9,337 nt of DNA from assembly GCA_035538735.1 (NCBI GenBank), contig DATLJU010000269.1, forward strand, positions 1 to 9,337, read 5' to 3'. Under the pieces are notes generated by a model, which made no database searches, had not been told where the DNA came from, and was given only the letters and a program-made list of their open reading frames with translations. The DNA comes from Anaeromyxobacter_A sp035538735. Its GTDB lineage: Bacteria > Myxococcota > Myxococcia > Myxococcales > Anaeromyxobacteraceae. The translations under genes and the position numbers were made by a program. Positions 1 through 5,298 of this stretch are shown piece by piece. Every line of letters starts with the position of its first letter. Position 1 is the first letter of the stretch.

Positions 1-509
1 GCGTACCGGTCGAGGCGGAGGAGCTCGAAGCGCGGCGTGGGCGAGGTGCGCAGATCCGGACGAGCGGCGCCGTCGGCGGGCGAGAGGATGCGGGGCGCGG
101 GCACGGACGGGTCCTCGAGCGCGGCGACGAGCCGATCGAGCCGCCCCTCGGCCTCGCCGCGGAACACGTGGTCCGCCTCGGGGAAGAGGCCGGGCGAGGT
201 GGTCGGCGCGGGCCCGCCCACCACGGTGCGCTTCCCCATCGCCCTCGCGCGGAGGACCACCGTCCGCATCGACTCCGAGTGCACCAGCATTCCCGAGACG
301 AGCACGGCGTCGGCCCAGGCGAGGTCGGCGTCGTCGAGCGGCGCGAGGTGCAGGTCGACGATGCGCACCTCCCAGCGCGACGGCAGGAGCGCCGCCAGCG
401 TGGCGAGGCCGAGCGGTGGCAGGGCCGCGCCGTTGCCGGTGTACGGCAGCGCGAAGTGGTAGCTCCAGTAGGTGAGGGGCGACCGGGCCTGCACGAGGAG
501 GGCGCGCAC
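1..509 (-). CDS. Cobalamin-binding radical-SAM protein, HpnP/DUF4070-like, N-terminal part
   Basis: The 169 visible codons run off the left edge, so the radical-SAM core and its CxxxCxxC cluster motif are not in view. The reading starts MRALLVQARSPLTYWSYHFA and continues with PPLGLATLAALLP (31-43), WEVRIVDLHLAPLDD (46-60), DLAWADAVLVSGMLV (62-76), GKRTVVGGP (92-100), GEAE (118-121) and TPTPRFELLRLDRY (156-169). This order is that of the Rossmann-like B12-binding domain and linker in HpnP-type enzymes, which methylate or otherwise modify lipids such as hopanoids. The substrate here cannot be told. GTG at 509 is the only start I find between the upstream in-frame stop and the conserved beta strand; it has no good Shine-Dalgarno site. 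The gene is divergent from the hydrolase at 883. The family is confident; the exact function is open. Confidence 0.88.
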   Translation of the reverse strand, partial: MRALLVQARSPLTYWSYHFALPYTGNGAALPPLGLATLAALLPSRWEVRIVDLHLAPLDDADLAWADAVLVSGMLVHSESMRTVVLRARAMGKRTVVGGPAPTTSPGLFPEADHVFRGEAEGRLDRLVAALEDPSVPAPRILSPADGAARPDLRTSPTPRFELLRLDRY

Positions 510-562
510 GAGTGATGTCGTACGCGCTCGCCTGTCATCAGTCCGTCATGGGCGAGCACTCC

Positions 563-692
563 CGGTGGGGGCTCTGAGCGCACTGTGGCTCGTAGGAGGC
601 GGATACCCGCCGGCGTTTCCGATCCGTTGCACCGGTGTCCCCCAGCCGCCACGTTTCATCGGGTGACCGCGGTTCGCAGGGCGATGCCCGCG
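563..692 (+). repeat. Decayed hairpin-repeat cluster, locus A
   Basis: This cluster belongs to the same family as the repeat behind the hydrolase (1872-1946). The stretch 639-683 aligns with 1885-1929 over 45 bases with two single-base shifts; both contain CGTTTC, then TCGG, TGAC and TTCG.AGGGCG. A partial copy begins at 590 with TCGTAGG, followed by the stem GGCGG (598-602) and CCGCC (607-611) around a four-base loop, then GGCGTTTCC. Another fragment, GTGGGGGCTC, starts near 565. Copies here are more diverged than at the second locus. There is no coding potential, and no terminal repeats or transposase are visible. Confidence 0.6.
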
Positions 693-833
693 ACACTTCG
701 CCGACGACGGGTCTTGGTCCGACCGGAAACCCAGGCAGGCAGGCGGGGACTGTGGCGAACGCCCGAGGCCTCTGGCCCTGCCTCGCAGTCTCTTGCCGTT
801 ACCGTGTCGGCCCGCCATGTTGCGTCATCGATC

Positions 834-864
834 CGAACGTTCGTGATCAGATCACGCGCGTGAT
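834..864. promoter_or_regulatory. Three consecutive palindromes, candidate operator
   Basis: Three palindromes touch or overlap one another: CGAACGTTCG (834-843, perfect), GTGATC-A-GATCAC (843-855, perfect arms around one base) and ATCACGCGCGTGAT (851-864, perfect). Together they place the half-site GTGAT/ATCAC three times in alternating orientation. They end 18 bases before the hydrolase ATG and 6 bases before its ribosome binding site, where a bound repressor could block transcription or its start. The half-site resembles a CRP box, but the spacing (GTGA-N5-TCAC) is one base short of the classic CRP site. No regulator gene is visible nearby. The palindromes are direct observation; operator function is inference. 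Confidence 0.5.
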
Positions 865-870
865 TCACTC

Positions 871-877
871 GAGGGGG
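871..877 (+). promoter_or_regulatory. Ribosome binding site of the hydrolase
   Basis: GAGGGGG lies five bases before the ATG at 883. It supports that start over any internal methionine. Confidence 0.65.
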
Positions 878-882
878 TTCCC

Positions 883-1863
883 ATGGCTGCACCCTCTTCC
901 ACCTCGTCAGTCCCAGGGCAGCTCGAGCACGGCACGCAGGCCTTCATCGACAGCCTCGCCGGCGCGACGCCGCTCTACACGCTCTCACCCGACGCGGCCC
1001 GCGCCGTGCTCACGGGCGCCCAGAAATCGGTATCGGTGAGGCTCGCGCCCGCGAGCGTCGAGGACCGCGTCCTCGATGTCGGCCCGAAGGGCCGCACGAA
1101 CGTCCGCCTGTACCGCCCAGCGGCAGCCCGAGGCGCGCTGCCGGTCGTGGTCTACACCCATGGCGGCGGCTGGGTGCTAGGCGACCGCGAGACCCATGAC
1201 CGCTTGGTACGCGAGCTCACCGCGGCTGCGAACGCCGTCGTGGTCTTCGTCGACTACGACCGCTCGCCCGAGGCCCGCTACCCGGTGGCCGTCGAGGAAA
1301 GCTACGAGGTCCTGAAGTACGTGGCCCAGCATCCCGATGAATTCGGCGCGGATGCCAGCCGGATCGCGATCGCGGGCGACAGCGTCGGCGGCAACATGAC
1401 AGCCGCGATCGCGCTGCTCGCCAAGGAGCGCAAGGGGCCCAGGATCATGGCGCAGCTGCTCTTCTACCCGGTGACCGACGCCTCGATGTCGACCGCCTCC
1501 TACAGCCAGTTCGCCGAGGGTCCGTGGCTGACCAAGAAGGCGATGGCCTGGTTCTGGGATCAATATCAGCCCGACGTCACGAAGCGCGCCGACATCCACG
1601 CCTCGCCGATCAATGCCAGCTCCGACCAGCTCGAGGGCCTGCCTCAGACGCTGATCATCGTCGACGAGAACGACGTCTTGCGCGACGAGGGCGAGGCGTT
1701 CGCCCGAAAGCTCGCGGCGGCGGGTGTGACGGTCGAGTCGGTCCGCTACAACGGCACCATCCACGACTTCATGATGCTCAACCCGATCGCCGAGACGCCC
1801 GCCGTGCGCGGCGCCGTGGCTCAGGCGTCGGACTATCTGCGCAAGGTCTTCGCAGCGCACTGA
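883..1863 (+). CDS. Alpha/beta hydrolase, hormone-sensitive-lipase-type esterase
   Basis: This 326-residue protein is a probable carboxylesterase of the HSL (family IV) group, acting on short acyl esters; the natural substrate is unknown. The oxyanion-hole motif HGGGW is at 93-97, the nucleophile elbow GDSVGGN at 165-171 with Ser167, the likely acid Asp264 in DENDVLRDEGE, and the likely base His294 in TIHDF. Length fits the family. No signal peptide or membrane segment is seen, so it is probably cytoplasmic. It stands alone, divergent from the radical-SAM gene and convergent with rsfS. Its base composition is lower in G+C than its neighbours: the lines at 1201, 1441 and 1561 count 67, 65 and 63%, against 82 and 68% for two proA lines (2881 and 2581). 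Same-orientation repeat units flank it. I infer possible acquisition by transfer; the enzyme class is confident. Confidence 0.93.
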   Translation: MAAPSSTSSVPGQLEHGTQAFIDSLAGATPLYTLSPDAARAVLTGAQKSVSVRLAPASVEDRVLDVGPKGRTNVRLYRPAAARGALPVVVYTHGGGWVLGDRETHDRLVRELTAAANAVVVFVDYDRSPEARYPVAVEESYEVLKYVAQHPDEFGADASRIAIAGDSVGGNMTAAIALLAKERKGPRIMAQLLFYPVTDASMSTASYSQFAEGPWLTKKAMAWFWDQYQPDVTKRADIHASPINASSDQLEGLPQTLIIVDENDVLRDEGEAFARKLAAAGVTVESVRYNGTIHDFMMLNPIAETPAVRGAVAQASDYLRKVFAAH

Positions 1864-1871
1864 GGCGCGAA

Positions 1872-1946
1872 GTGGGGGGCTCGTCCCCCGCCGCCGCGTT
1901 TCCTCGGTGTGACTACAGTTCGTAGGGCGGGGGCTCGTCCCCCGCC
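1872..1946 (+). repeat. Tandem hairpin repeat, locus B; possible two-way terminator
   Basis: The 18-base string GGGGGCTCGTCCCCCGCC occurs twice, at 1875-1892 and 1929-1946, 54 bases apart. Each forms a strong hairpin: five G against five C around CTCGT in the first, extended to GGCGGGGG/CCCCCGCC (1926-1933 with 1939-1946) in the second. The spacer between them (CGCGTTTCCTCGG, then TGACTACAG) also occurs in diverged form at 639-683. The element lies between the convergent ends of the hydrolase and rsfS, so it could stop transcription from both sides. No T-run follows, so a classical intrinsic terminator is not shown. A REP-like dispersed element is the likelier description. Confidence 0.7.
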
Positions 1947-1961
1947 ACGGGCTCATCAGGC

Positions 1962-1977
1962 GACGGCGGCCGCCGTC
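1962..1977 (-). terminator. Palindrome overlapping the rsfS stop codon
   Basis: GACGGCGGCCGCCGTC is a perfect 16-base palindrome that covers the first two bases of the minus-strand stop triplet of rsfS (complement at 1976-1978). It would form at the 3' end of the proBA-rsfS transcript. It has no loop of its own and no T-run, so it is a weak terminator candidate; the neighbouring hairpins at 1875-1946 may do more. Confidence 0.3.
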
Positions 1978-2524
1978 ACCCCTGGATCGGAAAGCGCGGC
2001 GCGTCGGCCCAGAGTCCCTCGAGATCGTAGAATCCACGCGCCTCGCGGCTGAAGACGTGCGCCACCACGTCGCCGTAGTCGACCAGGATCCAGCGGCCGC
2101 TCTCGTAGCCCTCGACGCCCACCTTGGTGGCGCCCTTGGCCTTGAGCTTCTCGTCGACGGCGTCGGCGATCGCGCCCGCCTGGCGGTCGGAGTCGGCCGT
2201 CATGAGGACGAAGTAGTCCGCGTAGCTCGTGAGGCCGCGGACATCGAGCACGAGGACGTCCTCCGCCTTCTTGTCGAGGCCGGCCTGGGCGATGTCGAGC
2301 GCGCGGGGGCGGGCCGGATCGGGCCGCTCCTCGGGCGGCTTCGCCAGGGCCGGCGCGCCCTCGGCCGCGGTGGCCTCGGCCGGCGCCCGCGGGCGGAGCG
2401 CCTTGCGCTTCGGCGCGGGCGGCTTGCGCGCCTGCGCGATCTGGTTGCGGCCCGGCTTCTTGCTGCGGAGCGGCCCGCCCTTCTTCTTCTTCGGCGGGGC
2501 CTTCTTCACGGCGGTCTTGCGCAT
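1976..2524 (-). CDS. rsfS: Ribosome silencing factor RsfS with Lys-rich N-terminal tail
   Basis: RsfS (YbeB/Iojap family) binds ribosomal protein uL14 on the large subunit and blocks subunit joining, lowering translation when nutrients are short. The conserved core is at about 74-182: LVLDVRGLTSYADYFVLMTA (91-110), DRQ (113-115), GRWILVDYGDVVAHVF (143-158) and FYDLEGLWADA (165-175). At 182 residues it is longer than the usual 105-130. The excess is a disordered-looking tail rich in Lys, Pro, Ala and Arg at 1-73, with KKAPPKKKK near its start. Reading the frame, I find no ATG, GTG or TTG between codon 6 and the core, so the tail cannot be removed by choosing another start. ATG at 2524 lies 21 bases after the proA stop, with GAGGA 11 bases before it. 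It is the third gene of the proB-proA-rsfS operon. Confidence 0.92.
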   Translation of the reverse strand: MRKTAVKKAPPKKKKGGPLRSKKPGRNQIAQARKPPAPKRKALRPRAPAEATAAEGAPALAKPPEERPDPARPRALDIAQAGLDKKAEDVLVLDVRGLTSYADYFVLMTADSDRQAGAIADAVDEKLKAKGATKVGVEGYESGRWILVDYGDVVAHVFSREARGFYDLEGLWADAPRFPIQG

Positions 2525-2545
2525 CGTCGGTGGTGTCCTCGTCAG

Positions 2546-3832
2546 TCAGTTACGGATCTGTCCGTCGCCCTCCACCACGTACTTCTGGGTGGTGAGCTCG
2601 GCGAGCCCCATGGGCCCGAAGGCGTGCAGCTTGGTGGTGGAGATGCCGATCTCGGCGCCGAGCCCCAGCTCGCCGCCGTCGTTGAAGCGGGTCGAGGCGT
2701 TCACCATGACGGCGCTCGCCGTCACCTCGCGCTCGAAGCGGCGCGCGCTCGGAAGGTCCCTGGTGAGGATGGCCTCGGTGTGCAGCGACCCGTAGCGCGC
2801 GATGTGGTCGAGCGCGCCGTCGAGCCCCGGCACGACGCGGACGGCCAGGATCTTCTCGCCGAACTCCTTGCCGAAGTCCTCCGGCCGGGCCGGCACGGCC
2901 TTGACCGCGGCGCGGCGCAGGAGCGTGAGCGCGGTGGGATCGCAGCGCAGCTCGACGCCAGCCGCGGCGAGCGCGCGCCCCACCGGCGGGAGCAGCCTGG
3001 CGGCCGCCGCGCGGTGGACGAGCAGGCACTCGAGGGCGTTGCAGACCGCGGGGCGCTGCACCTTCCCGTTCATGGCGAGCGCCACCGCCTGGTCGACGGG
3101 CGCCGTGGCGTCGAGGAACAGGTGGCACACGCCCTGGTAGTGCTTCACGACCGGTACGCGCGACCGCTCCGCGACGGCGCTGATGAGCGACGGCCCGCCG
3201 CGGGGGATGGCGAGATCGATGAGGTCGTCGAGCTGGAGCAGCGCGAACGTCGCCTCGCGATCGGGTGTCGGCACGACCTGGGCCGCCTCGCGCGGGAGCC
3301 CCGCCGCGGCGAGCCCGTCGGCCAGCGCCTCGGCCAGCGCCAGGGAGGACCGGAGCGCGTCCGAGCCGGGCCGCAGGATGGCCGCGTTGCCGCTCTTCAC
3401 GCACAGCGCGGCGGCGTCGACGGTGACGTTCGGCCGCGCCTCGTACACCATCAGCACGACGCCGAGCGGGATGCGGACCTTCTTCACCGAGAGTCCGTTC
3501 GGGCGGCGCCAGCTCGAGGTGACCTCGCCCACCGGGTCCGGGAGCGCCGCCACCTCCCGCAGCGCGCGGGCGATGCCGTCGAGCCGCTTCGGGTCGAGCG
3601 CCAGCCGGTCGAGGTAGGCGGCGCCCTGCCCTGCCTTTCGCGCGGCGTCCAGGTCGGCGCGGTTCGCCTCGAGGATGGCGCGCGACCGGTTCCCGAGCGC
3701 CGCCGCGGTCTCGAGGAGCGCCGCGTCCTTCTGCGCGGTCGGCGCGTGGGAGAGCAGGCGCGCCGCGTCGCGCGCCGCCTCGGCGAGGCGTCGCATCTCC
3801 TGCTCGAGGGTGGCTTCGGCGGCCTGCCGCAT
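2546..3832 (-). CDS. proA: Gamma-glutamyl phosphate reductase (glutamate-5-semialdehyde dehydrogenase)
   Basis: ProA reduces gamma-glutamyl phosphate with NADPH to glutamate-5-semialdehyde, the second step of proline synthesis. The 428-residue protein is near the usual 415-430. Visible family motifs are PLGVVLMVYEARPNVTVDAA (122-141), KSGNAAILRPGS (146-157), HYQGVCHLF (231-239), the catalytic Cys264 in RPAVCNALE (260-268), HTEAI (351-355) and the long conserved stretch from NASTRFNDGGE through GAEIGISTTKLHAFGPMGL (378-410). ATG at 3832 is four bases after the proB stop, with GGAG at 3840-3843 seven bases before the start and overlapping the end of proB, so the two genes are translationally close. 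A second Met at residue 13 is a possible but less supported start. No key residue is missing. Confidence 0.96.
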   Translation of the reverse strand: MRQAAEATLEQEMRRLAEAARDAARLLSHAPTAQKDAALLETAAALGNRSRAILEANRADLDAARKAGQGAAYLDRLALDPKRLDGIARALREVAALPDPVGEVTSSWRRPNGLSVKKVRIPLGVVLMVYEARPNVTVDAAALCVKSGNAAILRPGSDALRSSLALAEALADGLAAAGLPREAAQVVPTPDREATFALLQLDDLIDLAIPRGGPSLISAVAERSRVPVVKHYQGVCHLFLDATAPVDQAVALAMNGKVQRPAVCNALECLLVHRAAAARLLPPVGRALAAAGVELRCDPTALTLLRRAAVKAVPARPEDFGKEFGEKILAVRVVPGLDGALDHIARYGSLHTEAILTRDLPSARRFEREVTASAVMVNASTRFNDGGELGLGAEIGISTTKLHAFGPMGLAELTTQKYVVEGDGQIRN

Positions 3833-3836
3833 GGCG

Positions 3837-4976
3837 CTACTCCGGTCCCGCGTCGAGCAGGACCATGTCGTTCCGGTGGACGATCTCGTCCAGGTCCTTA
3901 TAGCCGAGCGCCCGCTCGATCTCGCTCGTCTTGAGGCCTGCGATGCGGCGGACCTCGTCGGCGCCGTAGCCCGCGAGCCCCCGCGCGAACGGGCGCCGGC
4001 GATCCACCGCGATGTCGACCGGGTCTCCCACCCCGAACTGGCCGTCGACCGCTCGCACGCCCGAAGGGAGCAGGCTCTTCCCCCGCTCGGTGAGCGCCCG
4101 CGCCGCGCCGGCGTCCACCAGGATGAGCCCCTTTCCGCGCGCCGCGGCCGCCAGCCACCCCTTGCGGCCGGAGAGGCGCTCCGGGTCCGGCGGGAAGATC
4201 GTCCCGACCGCCGCCCCCGCCAGGAGGTCGGCGATCGCCCCCGGCCGGCGGCCGGAGAGGAGCGCGGTGGCGACGCCCTGGGCGGCGAGCTTCCGCGCCG
4301 CCCGGACCTTGGTCGCCATCCCGCCCACGCTGCGCTCGTTCCCGGAGCCGCCCGCGATCCGCTCCACCTCGGCCGTGACGCGCGGCACGACGTGGAGCAT
4401 GCGCGCGCCGGGCTGGCCCGGGTCGCGGTCGTAGAGGCCCTCGACGTCGGTCAGCATCGCGACCAGCTCGGCCTCGACGCAGGACGCGACCAGCGCGGCG
4501 AGCGAGTCGTTGTCCCCGACCTTGATCTCGGCCACCGCGACCGTGTCGTTCTCGTTCACGACCGGCAGGACGCCCAGCTCGAGGAGCCGTGCGAACGTGC
4601 GGCGCGCGTTGAGGAAGCGCTTGCGGTTGGCGAGGTCCTCGGCGGTGAGGAGCACCTGCGCCACCTTCACCCCGTGCGGCGCGAACGCCTCGCCCCAGGC
4701 GCGGACGAGGTCCGGCTGGCCGACCGCCGCCGCGGCCTGCTTCGTCGCGATGTCCCACGGCTTGGCGCGCGAGCGGACGAGGCCGAGCTTCTCCGCCCCG
4801 AACGCGATGGCCGCCGAGCTGACGAGCACGAGCCGCCGGCCGCGCCCCACCTCCGCCAGCTCCGCCGCGAGCCGCGCGCAGTTCTGCGGGTCGAAGCGGC
4901 CGGTCGCGTCGGTGAGCGTGCCGGTGCCGACCTTGACCACCAGGGACTTCGCGCTGAGGAGCGTGGAGCGAGGCAT
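3837..4976 (-). CDS. proB: Glutamate 5-kinase with C-terminal PUA domain
   Basis: ProB phosphorylates L-glutamate with ATP to gamma-glutamyl phosphate, the committed and usually proline-inhibited step of proline synthesis; the labile product passes to ProA. The 379-residue protein has the amino-acid-kinase fold: VVKVGTGTL (13-21), SSAAIAFG (53-60), NENDTV (141-146), GDNDSLAAL (154-162), TDVEGLYDRDP (176-186) and GGMATKVRAA (218-227). A PUA domain follows at about 282-360. The frame is open upstream to an ATG at 5099, but the extra 41 residues have no family resemblance; the conserved strand begins a few residues after Met at 4976, so I chose that start. It lacks a clear Shine-Dalgarno site, and a TATGCT box lies 11 bases before it, suggesting a very short leader. 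It is the first gene of the operon. The usual upstream neighbour obgE is not here. Confidence 0.95.
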   Translation of the reverse strand: MPRSTLLSAKSLVVKVGTGTLTDATGRFDPQNCARLAAELAEVGRGRRLVLVSSAAIAFGAEKLGLVRSRAKPWDIATKQAAAAVGQPDLVRAWGEAFAPHGVKVAQVLLTAEDLANRKRFLNARRTFARLLELGVLPVVNENDTVAVAEIKVGDNDSLAALVASCVEAELVAMLTDVEGLYDRDPGQPGARMLHVVPRVTAEVERIAGGSGNERSVGGMATKVRAARKLAAQGVATALLSGRRPGAIADLLAGAAVGTIFPPDPERLSGRKGWLAAAARGKGLILVDAGAARALTERGKSLLPSGVRAVDGQFGVGDPVDIAVDRRRPFARGLAGYGADEVRRIAGLKTSEIERALGYKDLDEIVHRNDMVLLDAGPE

Positions 4977-4987
4977 GAGAAGGCCGC

Positions 4988-4993
4988 AGCATA
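4988..4993 (-). promoter_or_regulatory. Putative -10 box of proB
   Basis: TATGCT on the minus strand ends 11 bases before the proB ATG. The same hexamer ends 12 bases before the hflX ATG at 7052. A transcript starting the usual 6-9 bases after the box would have only a few leader bases, in line with the missing Shine-Dalgarno site. I see no convincing -35 box. Confidence 0.4.
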
Positions 4994-5127
4994 CAGCGGG
5001 CGCCCGGGAGGGGGGAGCGGACCGATGCGGCTGGCCGTTCTCGGAGGCGACCTTCGCAACCGTGGGGCGGGACGACGCGGCGGGTGGCATCGACGCCATC
5101 GCCGCCGAAAGCCCGCGGCGTGGGGCT

Positions 5128-5236
5128 CGTTCGTCCTTCGACTACGGCGCCGCGGAGAATCCGTTCGGGCTGAGCGTAGCCCCGCGCAGCGGGGCGTAGT
5201 CGAAGCCCGCCGCGGCGCCTACGCTCAGGACGAACG
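5128..5236. repeat. Nested inverted repeat (cruciform) with TGAGCGTAG/TCGAAG core
   Basis: The outer arms CGTTCGTCCT (5128-5137) and AGGACGAACG (5227-5236) are perfect complements. Inside them GGCGCCGCGG (5146-5155) pairs with CCGCGGCGCC (5210-5219), GGGCT (5167-5171) with AGCCC (5204-5208), and at the centre GCCCCGC (5179-5185) with GCGGGGC (5189-5195) around GCA. CGTAG is repeated directly at 5175-5179 and 5195-5199 on either side of the central hairpin, as if the hairpin had been inserted into a TGAGCGTAGTCGAAG core. Words such as TGAGCGTAGTCGAAGG recur in intergenic repeats of many high-GC bacteria, as I recall. It sits between two co-oriented genes and may end the ligase transcript. Pairing is direct observation; mobility or terminator function is inference. 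Confidence 0.7.
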
Positions 5237-5239
5237 GAC

Positions 5240-5266
5240 TCGTAGCGCGGGCGCTTGTCCTCCGCC
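5240..5266 (+). repeat. Third copy of the hairpin repeat, locus C
   Basis: This 27-base stretch starts TCGTAGCGCGGGCGCTTGTC and differs at only four positions from the hairpin unit at 1920-1946 (TCGTAGGGCGGGGGCTCGTC and on). The changes break most of the stem, so it looks like a decayed copy. It directly adjoins the nested inverted repeat and lies just downstream of the ligase stop codon. Confidence 0.6.
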
Positions 5267-5298
5267 CTCCGTCGCACGTTGGGAAGAGCGCCGCGCGG

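Larger units (their letters stand above)
510..882. other. Divergent intergenic region before the hydrolase
   Basis: This 373-base stretch separates the radical-SAM gene from the hydrolase. I see no coding sequence in it; the short open frames on both strands have no recognisable protein pattern. It holds a decayed hairpin-repeat cluster (about 563-692), a featureless stretch with a small CAGG triplication near 730-743, and three consecutive palindromes (834-864) next to the hydrolase ribosome binding site. Its right half is less GC-rich than the operon further along. TTGCCG at 793-798 followed after 17 bases by CATGTT could be a weak promoter for the hydrolase, but the match is poor. Confidence 0.7.
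4977..5298. other. Intergenic region between the ligase and proB
   Basis: This 322-base region lies downstream of the ligase stop and upstream of proB, both on the minus strand. From right to left it holds a hairpin-repeat copy (5240-5266), a nested inverted repeat (5128-5236), about 120 bases of featureless GC-rich sequence (5000-5127) and a putative proB promoter (TATGCT at 4988-4993). A plus-strand frame starting at 5025 (MRLAVLGGDLRNRG) soon degenerates into Arg/Pro-rich sequence and is not accepted as a gene. The repeats probably mark the boundary between two transcription units. Confidence 0.65.

Noticed and set aside
348..365. Possible DxHxxG cobalamin motif (DLHLAP) in the radical-SAM protein
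   Set aside because: The last Gly is absent and the position after the second strand differs from the true motif; HpnP-type proteins usually lack it.
843..855. CRP-binding site before the hydrolase
   Set aside because: The GTGA and TCAC halves are separated by five rather than six bases, and the site overlaps other palindromes, so a different regulator is more likely.
2057..3934. A 625-codon open frame on the plus strand, opposite rsfS and proA
   Set aside because: It is antisense to two clear genes, is Arg/Gly/Ala-rich as expected from GC-rich shadow frames, and shows no family motif.
4977..5099. Longer proB start at 5099
   Set aside because: The 41 additional residues have no resemblance to glutamate kinase, which begins a few residues before its conserved first strand at the 4976 start.
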